Shown here piece by piece: positions 1 to 5,336 of a stretch of 13,508 bases of DNA. The translations under genes were made by a program, and so were the position numbers. The stretch is taken from the NCBI GenBank assembly GCA_021778935.1, contig JAJYBQ010000036.1, positions 1-13,508 of the forward strand, read 5' to 3'. Numbering within the stretch: the stretch's first letter is position 1; the number at the start of each line of letters is the position of its first letter. Source of the stretch: Pseudomonadota bacterium (lineage in GTDB: Bacteria > Pseudomonadota > Gammaproteobacteria > Burkholderiales > Burkholderiaceae). A model generated the notes under the pieces. It was not told where the DNA came from, did no database searches, and saw only the letters and a list, made by a program, of their open reading frames with translations.

Positions 1-513
1 CATTTCTTCTTCTTCCAGAAGAAGAAATGCGGTGCCGAGCCAGGCATAGGCATGGAGATTGCGGGGATCCCGGTTGAGAACGCCGAGGAGTACCGGCACG
101 GATTCCTGCATCCGTCGGCTGCGGATCAGTGCGATGCCCCACTCGATGTGTATCGTCAGATCGGAGATCTCCCCCATGTCGATGCGCTGGCAGAGGTCGA
201 TCAGTTCCTGATCCCGGGACGATTTGGCGAGGCACAGCGCGAGCAGTGCTGCGATCAGCGCGTTCCCGGGCAGCAAGGCAAGCGCCTGCCGCGCCGCGTC
301 CGCTCCCCGCTCCCAGTCCTCGACCTTTGCGTATGCGCGGGCGAGCTGCAGGTGGCCATGCATATCCTCGGGGCAGCGTGCGGCGACCCGGCGGAAGGCG
401 CCGATCGCCTGCTGCCACTTTTCGTGCTTGGCGGCATCGACTCCGCGCCAGAATTCCGCTTCCGCTTGCGGGGGCCGGGAACCGGAGACCGGCGGCAGTT
501 TGGTTGTGGTCAC
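1..513 (-). CDS. TPR-repeat protein, partial (C-terminus beyond window)
   Basis: The frame is open from a GTG start (513-511) to the left edge, giving 171 residues and no stop. The start is supported by a GGAG ribosome site about 8 nt upstream and by a GTGA overlap with the stop of the preceding glycosyltransferase gene, so the two are probably translationally coupled. The sequence has the alternating small/aromatic pattern of tetratricopeptide repeats: helices around residues 18-50 (EFWRGVDAAKHEKWQQAIGAF), 51-85 (HGHLQLARAYAKVEDWERGA) and 145-165 (NLHAYAWLGTAFLLLEEEE). TPRs act as protein-binding scaffolds. Many bacterial OGT-like enzymes carry N-terminal TPRs, so the missing part could contain another glycosyltransferase domain, but nothing visible proves this. 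A role with the upstream enzyme in protein glycosylation is inferred from the coupling. Confidence 0.75.
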   Translation of the reverse strand, partial: MTTTKLPPVSGSRPPQAEAEFWRGVDAAKHEKWQQAIGAFRRVAARCPEDMHGHLQLARAYAKVEDWERGADAARQALALLPGNALIAALLALCLAKSSRDQELIDLCQRIDMGEISDLTIHIEWGIALIRSRRMQESVPVLLGVLNRDPRNLHAYAWLGTAFLLLEEEEM

Positions 514-2249
514 GGTTTCGTCTCCAGGTGGCACGGGGCCGTGTTCTCATCCCAGCGGGAAACCATGCGCTGGAACAGCGCCTCCAGGCCCCGCACGTAG
601 CGGTGGGTATCGAACAGTGCGCAGTGCGGCCGATTGGCCGCAAGGCGATCGCGGATCCCGCGCAGGCGGACCGGATTGGTCGCCAGTTCGAGGGCGAGGC
701 GCTCGTATGCGTCGGGATCCGGTGCGACCAGATCCGGCAATCCCGCTGCCCGCAACGTGCTGGCGGCAACCCGGGAAACGAAGGACTCCCCGATCGTCGT
801 GATCAGCGGCAGGCCGGCCCAGAGCGCGTCGCTCGCGGTGGTGTGCGCGGTGACGGGAAAGGTGTCGAGCATCAGGTCTGCAAGTTGCAGGCGTCCGAGG
901 TGTTCCTCCAGCGGACGGTTTGGGGCCCAGATGAGCCTGGCCGGAGACACCCCGCGATGCGCTGCTTCGGCGGACAGGTTTCTCCGGGCCTGCGGGTTGG
1001 CTTCATAGAGCCACAGGACGCTGCCGTCGACCGTGCGCAGCAATCGGCACCATCGGTCGAACATCGCTTCGGTGATCTTGTAGCAGCGGTTGAACGAACA
1101 GAAGACGAAGCCGTGTTCGGGAAGCCCGCAGGTCGTGCGGCTCGGCGGGACGCCGATTCCGCGTTTGCGGTCGTTGGGCTGGTAGCAGATGGGAAGTTGG
1201 GCGATGCACTCGGAATACCCGTCGGCGTGCTCGATGGGCGTGACGATGGCGTCGCCGATGATGTACTCGTGGCAGGAGGATCCAAGCGTTCCCGGATATC
1301 CCAGATAGTTCGCCTGGATGCGCGCCGGGTGCGGGGCGAAGATGCCCGGGCGCGGGTCGCGGGTATAGCCTTTGAGGTCGAGCAGGATATCGATGTCATC
1401 GGCGCGGATCTGCTCCGCGACCTGGCGATCCGGGGTTCGGCAGATATCGCGGAATCCGTCGCCGACGCCGTCTACGATGCGACGGCGGATCTCCGAACCG
1501 TCGTCGGCGCCGTACGAGTACAGATGAATGTCGAATTGATCGCGGTCATGGCACTCGAACACCTCGGCGATGAGGTGGGCGGTCGCATGGCGGTAGATAT
1601 CGTTGGTGACATACCCGATCCGGATGGGCGTGCCGGGGCGGCGAGGCGGCGGTGCCGGAAAGCGCGGAATTCCACGGCAATGACGTTCCCAGTACGCCTG
1701 GGCGGCGGTCCGCTGCTCCCGTCGGCTGGATGGCGCGGTGACGACCTGGAACGGAACCGCGTTCCGCGCGCCGTGCTCGAGCGCATCACGGAGCGCGGCA
1801 AAATCCCGCGCAAACGTGTCCCAGGCGCAAGCCTGCTGCGCCTGATGGGCCATCGCCGACAGCAGCTTCGCGCGGTCGGCGCCCAGCGCCAGGGCGGTTT
1901 CGAAGCACTGCCGGGCCTCTTCGTGCAGTGACAGGCTCTGGAAGGCGTTACCTAACTGAATGTGAGCCGGTGCGAAGTCCGGCCGGCGCTGCAATCCCGC
2001 CAGATACGACTGGATGGAGTCGTGATATCGGTCCATGTGAAAGCGCGCGTTCGCCAGCGCGAACCAGGATGTCGGATCGTTCGGATTCCGCGCTGCCGCA
2101 TGTTCAAAGGCTTCGGCTGCGCCCGGCCAGTCCAGGGCCTGCGCCAACGCGAGCCCTCGTCGAAACGCCTCCTGTGCGGACGGATCCGGGGGGAAGGCGT
2201 CCAATTGCGGGGTTGCGGAGATATCGGGAGACGAGTTGTGGCCTGGCAT
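510..2249 (-). CDS. TPR-containing O-linked GlcNAc transferase-like (SPINDLY/GT41) glycosyltransferase
   Basis: This 579-residue protein has TPR helices at about residues 25-135 and a GT41 (OGT/SPINDLY) catalytic region from about 207 to 565. Family landmarks are visible: IRIGYVTNDIYRHATAHL (H221 sits where OGTs have an essential His), NYLGYPGT (315-321), CYQPNDR, FNRCYKI (K391 matches the UDP-contacting Lys of OGT), LDTFPVTAHTTASDALWAG (461-479) and GESFVSRVAAS (487-496). The family transfers a sugar from a nucleotide-sugar donor to Ser/Thr of proteins, usually in the cytosol. Its stop overlaps the GTG start of the next TPR gene. No clear Shine-Dalgarno sequence precedes the ATG at 2249. It lies beside flagellar genes, and GT41 enzymes near flagellar loci often modify flagellin. 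That substrate is inference, since fliC is not in the window. The donor sugar cannot be read from sequence. Confidence 0.9.
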   Translation of the reverse strand: MPGHNSSPDISATPQLDAFPPDPSAQEAFRRGLALAQALDWPGAAEAFEHAAARNPNDPTSWFALANARFHMDRYHDSIQSYLAGLQRRPDFAPAHIQLGNAFQSLSLHEEARQCFETALALGADRAKLLSAMAHQAQQACAWDTFARDFAALRDALEHGARNAVPFQVVTAPSSRREQRTAAQAYWERHCRGIPRFPAPPPRRPGTPIRIGYVTNDIYRHATAHLIAEVFECHDRDQFDIHLYSYGADDGSEIRRRIVDGVGDGFRDICRTPDRQVAEQIRADDIDILLDLKGYTRDPRPGIFAPHPARIQANYLGYPGTLGSSCHEYIIGDAIVTPIEHADGYSECIAQLPICYQPNDRKRGIGVPPSRTTCGLPEHGFVFCSFNRCYKITEAMFDRWCRLLRTVDGSVLWLYEANPQARRNLSAEAAHRGVSPARLIWAPNRPLEEHLGRLQLADLMLDTFPVTAHTTASDALWAGLPLITTIGESFVSRVAASTLRAAGLPDLVAPDPDAYERLALELATNPVRLRGIRDRLAANRPHCALFDTHRYVRGLEALFQRMVSRWDENTAPCHLETKP

Positions 2250-2276
2250 CGGAATGGCGGCGTGTTCTGGGGACCC

Positions 2277-2303
2277 TACAGTTCAATGTACCGATGCCGA
2301 TAT
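2277..2303 (+). promoter_or_regulatory. Candidate sigma-28 (FliA) promoter for ycgR
   Basis: The sequence is TACAGTTC (2277-2284), exactly 11 nt, then GCCGATAT (2296-2303). Compared with the enterobacterial FliA consensus TAAAGTTT-N11-GCCGATAA this is 13 of 16 matches with exact spacing. It points right toward ycgR, about 160 nt before its ATG. E. coli ycgR is a known FliA-dependent gene, which fits. The site lies only 28 bp outside the start of the divergent glycosyltransferase gene. Confidence 0.65.
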
Positions 2304-2351
2304 GGTTCCGATACGGCGAAATGCGAGGACCCGAAGCCCGGTTTCGAGTGA

Positions 2352-2416
2352 TTCCCCCGGTTACGCGAATAGCGGGGGAACGCAAGTTCCCGTCGCCATT
2401 TCGCGCGACGGGTTTT
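2352..2416 (+). promoter_or_regulatory. Two tandem hairpins in the ycgR leader, the second with a T-tract
   Basis: Hairpin 1 is TTCCCCCG (2352-2359), 13-nt loop, CGGGGGAA (2373-2380). Hairpin 2 is CCCGTCGC (2389-2396), 8-nt loop, GCGACGGG (2405-2412), followed directly by TTTT (2413-2416). Both stems are perfect 8-bp stems and lie between the proposed sigma-28 promoter and the ycgR ribosome site (AGGGAG, 2449-2454). The second looks like a weak intrinsic terminator or attenuator. I found no known c-di-GMP riboswitch core. Function is inferred only from position and shape. Confidence 0.5.
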
Positions 2417-2465
2417 ATGCTTTACTTCGGGATCCGACCACTGCCTGCAGGGAGACTGCCACCCC

Positions 2466-3233
2466 ATGCAACTACACCCATTCCCGGAGCCCGATACCCC
2501 GGAGCTCGAACCATACACGCTGTATGGCCGGCCGGAGATCGTGTCGCTGCTGCGGCGGATCACGGGCGATCGCACGCTGGTCACGGTGTATCCGGGGCGG
2601 GCCGGCGACTTTTCCGTGTCGATGATCCTGGAAACGGATCCGGACCGAGGTCGGCTGGTGCTGGACATGCCGGCGGGCGACGAGGCAAGGCAACGGGTGT
2701 TACAGGCCCGCGAACTGGTGTTTGTCGCATTCTTCGAGAACATCAAGGTGCAGTTCACGGCGGGGGGGACGCGGGAGATGGCGTTCGACGGCAAACCGGC
2801 ATTCGAAGTCGACCTGCCGGAGCAGATCCTGCGCCTGCAGCGGCGCGAATTTTTCCGCGTGCGCACCCCCAGGCTCGCGCCGGCGAGCTGCCTGATCCCG
2901 CAGGCCGATGGCGCGTCCCGGTACGAGTCGGTGCGGGTGGTCAATCTGAGCGTGGGGGGGCTGGCGGTCCTGGTGCATCCCCACTTGTTCGATCTGCCGC
3001 CCGGGGGGGTCATCCGGAACTGTTTTCTCGACCTTCCCGGCGTCGGTCCGATCAATGTCGGATTCCGCGTGGTGAATGTCTATGACATCGGCGGCGGCGA
3101 GGGCGAGTGGGGGCGCCGTTGCGGTTGTCAGTTCCTGGACCTGGATCCGCAGGCGCGGATGATGTTGCAGCGGTATGTGAACCGGGTCGAAGCGGAGCAG
3201 CGCAAGGTGGCGGTCGAGGCGAAACGGAAGTAG
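2466..3233 (+). CDS. ycgR: YcgR-type PilZ-domain flagellar brake protein
   Basis: The protein has 255 residues, with a YcgR N-terminal domain (about 18-120) followed by a PilZ domain (about 121-242). The c-di-GMP binding signature is present: QRREFFR (125-131, the RxxxR element) and NLSVGG (160-165, the [D/N]xSxxG element). The length matches YcgR, which at high c-di-GMP binds the motor and slows flagellar rotation. The start is supported by AGGGAG 11 nt upstream. The gene is preceded by a sigma-28-type promoter and a hairpin-containing leader and converges on the unknown minus-strand gene. The basic tail (VAVEAKRK) is unremarkable. The motifs strongly support c-di-GMP binding; motor braking is family knowledge. 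Confidence 0.92.
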   Translation: MQLHPFPEPDTPELEPYTLYGRPEIVSLLRRITGDRTLVTVYPGRAGDFSVSMILETDPDRGRLVLDMPAGDEARQRVLQARELVFVAFFENIKVQFTAGGTREMAFDGKPAFEVDLPEQILRLQRREFFRVRTPRLAPASCLIPQADGASRYESVRVVNLSVGGLAVLVHPHLFDLPPGGVIRNCFLDLPGVGPINVGFRVVNVYDIGGGEGEWGRRCGCQFLDLDPQARMMLQRYVNRVEAEQRKVAVEAKRK

Positions 3234-3281
3234 GCGCGGCGCCGTTCTCCGCTTCGGACCTTGGGGTCGCGGATCCCCGGA

Positions 3282-3305
3282 CCCGCTCCCGCTTGCGGGA
3301 GCGGG
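3282..3305. repeat. Perfect GC-rich palindrome between convergent genes, possible bidirectional terminator
   Basis: CCCGCTCCCGC (3282-3292) and GCGGGAGCGGG (3295-3305) form an 11-bp stem with a TT loop in the 79-bp gap between the convergent ends of ycgR and the unknown gene. No T-tract follows. The core CTCCCGC/GCGGGAG is shared with the palindromes at 5259-5283, 13209-13224 and 13249-13272, so it looks like one member of a dispersed repeat family that may also limit read-through. Confidence 0.6.
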
Positions 3306-3312
3306 GAGTGGC

Positions 3313-3750
3313 TCAGGATGGCAGGATTTCCTCCGTCGTGTACAGCGCATTCCACGCCAGTTCATACTGCAGGCCCGATCCTACCCATGCAACCGTTCCG
3401 ACGGCGAGCGCGGCGGTATAGATTGCGGCAATCCGCTCGCTGCGGCGATCCTGGCAGCGGATGCGCACCGCGGACAGCAGGTGGGCGTGGCCGGTGACGT
3501 AGTGCCGTTCGATCACGCGCATGCCGGTGCCTACCGGAACCAGGCACTCGGGCAAGCCGGCCATGCCGCACTGGCCGTCCTGGATGCGGTCCGACGTATT
3601 TTCAAACCAGACGAAAAGATCGTGCGCGTCTTCCGCCTCTTCTTCCTGGATCGGTTTCGGCGCAAGGTCCAGCGTCGGGACCTCCCCGAAGTCGTGCAGC
3701 GGGCGGGTCACGCCCTCCGCCATTTGCCGAATGAGTTCTGCTTTTGCCAT
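3313..3750 (-). CDS. Conserved-looking hypothetical protein, 145 residues, possible FliA-regulon member
   Basis: I do not recognise this protein. The chosen start is the ATG at 3750 (MAKAELIRQM), 145 residues, with a weak G-rich site GGGGGCC just upstream; an in-frame ATG at 3780 would add 10 residues. Codon use is typical of the neighbouring genes, with strongly G/C third positions, which supports a real gene. Visible features are a helical N-terminus, an acidic stretch EEEAED (36-41), cysteines at 61, 69 and 99, and a single moderately hydrophobic segment at about 107-126 (IAAIYTAALAVGTVAWVGSG) that could be a buried helix or a membrane segment. There is no signal peptide and no catalytic motif I can name. 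It converges on ycgR, diverges from flhB and has a sigma-28-like promoter upstream, suggesting a motility-related role. That is inference. Confidence 0.75.
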   Translation of the reverse strand: MAKAELIRQMAEGVTRPLHDFGEVPTLDLAPKPIQEEEAEDAHDLFVWFENTSDRIQDGQCGMAGLPECLVPVGTGMRVIERHYVTGHAHLLSAVRIRCQDRRSERIAAIYTAALAVGTVAWVGSGLQYELAWNALYTTEEILPS

Positions 3751-3812
3751 GATCGGCCCCCGTTGTGGCTTTCCGAGCATCTGGCCGCGCAATGCGGGCC
3801 ATCCGTCTGATG

Positions 3813-3839
3813 ATTTCGGCGGCAAATCCCGAAGCTGTA
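3813..3839 (-). promoter_or_regulatory. Candidate sigma-28 (FliA) promoter for the 145-residue hypothetical gene
   Basis: Read on the minus strand: TACAGCTT (3839-3832), exactly 11 nt, then GCCGAAAT (3820-3813). This is 12 of 16 matches to TAAAGTTT-N11-GCCGATAA with exact spacing. The -10 ends about 62 nt before the ATG at 3750. The GCCGA core is kept but the last three bases differ, so this is the weakest of the three candidates. Confidence 0.45.
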
Positions 3840-3862
3840 GGGTGGGTTGGGGCGGACGGGGG
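3840..3862 (+). other. Candidate G-quadruplex motif
   Basis: Four G-runs are separated by short loops: GGG (3840-3842), T, GGG (3844-3846), TT, GGGG (3849-3852), a 5-nt loop, GGGGG (3858-3862). This satisfies the G3+N1-7 rule. It abuts the -35 of the minus-strand promoter. GC-rich genomes produce such motifs by chance, so function is uncertain. Confidence 0.4.
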
Positions 3863-3871
3863 TCATTGGAG

Positions 3872-3909
3872 GCCCGGAATTGGCGGTGAATTTCCTGGCA
3901 ATTCCGGGC
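3872..3909. promoter_or_regulatory. 11-bp perfect inverted repeat midway between divergent sigma-28-like promoters
   Basis: GCCCGGAATTG (3872-3882) and CAATTCCGGGC (3899-3909) are exact reverse complements separated by 16 nt. The centre (3890.5) is almost exactly halfway between the -35 boxes of the minus-strand promoter (edge 3839) and the plus-strand promoter (edge 3941). This could be an operator for a dimeric regulator serving both genes. Alternatively, on the plus strand it is followed by TTTT (3910-3913) and could form a terminator hairpin, but no plus-strand gene lies just before it. Confidence 0.5.
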
Positions 3910-3940
3910 TTTTGCGCGCATTGGGCGGCGCGCGCAAGCC

Positions 3941-3967
3941 TAAAGAACGCCGAACTCCAGCCGATAT
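3941..3967 (+). promoter_or_regulatory. Candidate sigma-28 (FliA) promoter ahead of the flhB operon
   Basis: TAAAGAAC (3941-3948), exactly 11 nt, then GCCGATAT (3960-3967). The match is 12 of 16 to TAAAGTTT-N11-GCCGATAA, including the TAAAG core and 7 of 8 of the -10. It lies about 97 nt before the flhB start. Because fliA is the last gene of the downstream run, this would allow FliA to reinforce its own expression. A housekeeping or FlhDC-dependent promoter is not evident here but is not excluded. Confidence 0.55.
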
Positions 3968-4064
3968 TCAAGCGTTAGTCCTGGGTCCTTCCTCGAAATA
4001 ATCGGGGCAGTCTCACCATGCGCGTTGCGCGCCGATCATGTCGGCGGGCACGGCGACTGCCTCG

Positions 4065-5219
4065 ATGGCCGAAGAATCCGACAGCGGACAGGACCGCACC
4101 CTAGACCCATCCGCCAAGCGTCTGGCGGATGCACGCAAGGAGGGGACCGTTCCCCGGTCGCGAGATCTGGGGAACCTCTTCATTGTCGGCGCGTCGGTCG
4201 GCGTGATGGCCTTGGCCGGCGACTCGGTGGCGTCGGCAAGCCGCGCCCTGGTCGCCGGGGGGTTGCGCTTCGACGCGCAGAGCGCAACCGATCCGGCAGC
4301 GATGCTGGCACGGTTGGGAGCTTGCGTTTCCGCGGCGATGACGGTCACGGCCCCGGTCTTCCTGGTCCTGGCGATCGCGGCCGTGGCGGCGCCGCTGGCG
4401 ATCGGCGGGTTGGTGTTCGTGCCGGGTGCGGCCGCACCGAAGATCGAGCGTCTGAGTCCGGCCCAAGGGTTCGGGCGGCTGTTTTCGCTGCAATCCCTGG
4501 TCGGACTGGTCAAGACGTCGCTGCTGGCGATCCTCCTCGCCATCGTCGGCGGCAGCTATGTGGCCACCCACCTCGACCGCTTCGCGTCCCTGGCCGGGGA
4601 GGGTAATGCACGGGCGGTCGCCGAATCCTTTCGTCTGGCGCTCGCGGCGTCGGCGCTGATGGTCGTTGCGCTGGCCGCCATTGCAGCGATCGACGTTCCA
4701 TATCAGATCATTTCTTTCCGCAACCGCTTGCGCATGACGGTCACGGAAATGCGCGAGGAAGCGCGCGAAATGCAGGGCGATCCGCAGATCAAGGCGCGGG
4801 TGCGCCGCGCGCAGCGCGATATGGCTCGTCGCCGGATGATGGCGGCCGTCCCCAAGGCAGACGTGGTGGTCACCAATCCGGAGCACTTCGCCGTGGCGAT
4901 CAAGTACCTGGAGGACCGGCACCGCGCGCCGGTGGTGGTGGCCAAGGGCATGGACGATGTGGCGATGCGCATCCGCGAGCTTGCGCGGGGGGCGGGCGTG
5001 CCGCAGCTCGAAGCGCCGCCGCTGGCCCGCGCGCTCTATAAACACGTCGAGATCGGCGAGGAGATCCCCGCTGCACTGTATACCGCGGTGGCGCAGGTGC
5101 TCGCCTATATTTTCCAGCTCAAAAACTATGCGCAGGGAGTCGGTCCGCGCCCGGCGGAGCCCCATGACATCGCGGTGCCGGAGGGAATGGACCCGCTCGA
5201 ACCGAGGGCGCAGGCGTGA
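4065..5219 (+). CDS. flhB: Flagellar export gate protein and substrate-specificity switch FlhB
   Basis: The chosen start gives 384 residues beginning MAEESDSG, which closely matches the usual FlhB N-terminus (E. coli FlhB is 382 residues). An in-frame ATG at 4038 would add nine residues. Neither start has a clear Shine-Dalgarno sequence, so the choice rests on homology. Hydrophobic segments occupy about residues 37-55, 88-120, 142-168 and 187-212, the four-helix membrane part. The cytoplasmic domain follows, with the conserved linker region PYQIISFRNRLRMTVTEMREE. The self-cleavage site is NPEH (N271-P272), where N, P and H of the family NPTH motif are kept and T is replaced by E. FlhB sits in the flagellar type III export gate and switches export from hook to filament proteins after cleavage. 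It is the first gene of the run flhB-flhA-flhF-flhG-fliA. Confidence 0.95.
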   Translation: MAEESDSGQDRTLDPSAKRLADARKEGTVPRSRDLGNLFIVGASVGVMALAGDSVASASRALVAGGLRFDAQSATDPAAMLARLGACVSAAMTVTAPVFLVLAIAAVAAPLAIGGLVFVPGAAAPKIERLSPAQGFGRLFSLQSLVGLVKTSLLAILLAIVGGSYVATHLDRFASLAGEGNARAVAESFRLALAASALMVVALAAIAAIDVPYQIISFRNRLRMTVTEMREEAREMQGDPQIKARVRRAQRDMARRRMMAAVPKADVVVTNPEHFAVAIKYLEDRHRAPVVVAKGMDDVAMRIRELARGAGVPQLEAPPLARALYKHVEIGEEIPAALYTAVAQVLAYIFQLKNYAQGVGPRPAEPHDIAVPEGMDPLEPRAQA

Positions 5220-5258
5220 GGAACGACATGCAATCCTATGCGCACACCCTCACCCCCA

Positions 5259-5283
5259 CCCTCTCCCGCCCTGCGGGAGAGGG
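5259..5283. repeat. Dispersed GC-rich palindrome in the flhB-flhA gap
   Basis: CCCTCTCCCGC (5259-5269), CCT loop, GCGGGAGAGGG (5273-5283) is a perfect 11-bp stem, flanked by CACCCCCA and GGTG that can extend it with a bulge. It is nearly the same as the copy at 13249-13272. It occupies most of the useful space in the 117-bp gap and may modulate expression between the two operon genes or be a REP-like element. No T-tract follows. Confidence 0.65.
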
Positions 5284-5336
5284 GGTGTTCCTCGGCCCGC
5301 GTGCGCAACGTGGTTCGTTGACGGAGCAATAGCGAG

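Noticed and set aside
129..1931. Long plus-strand open frame of 600 codons
   Set aside because: It is antisense to the GT41 glycosyltransferase gene, has Arg/Gly-rich composition with no family similarity, and is explained by the lack of stops in GC-rich antisense frames.
3890..3920. Possible sigma-54 promoter (TGGCA...TTTTGC) before flhB
   Set aside because: The distance between the GG and GC elements is wrong; the required 10-nt spacing is not met.
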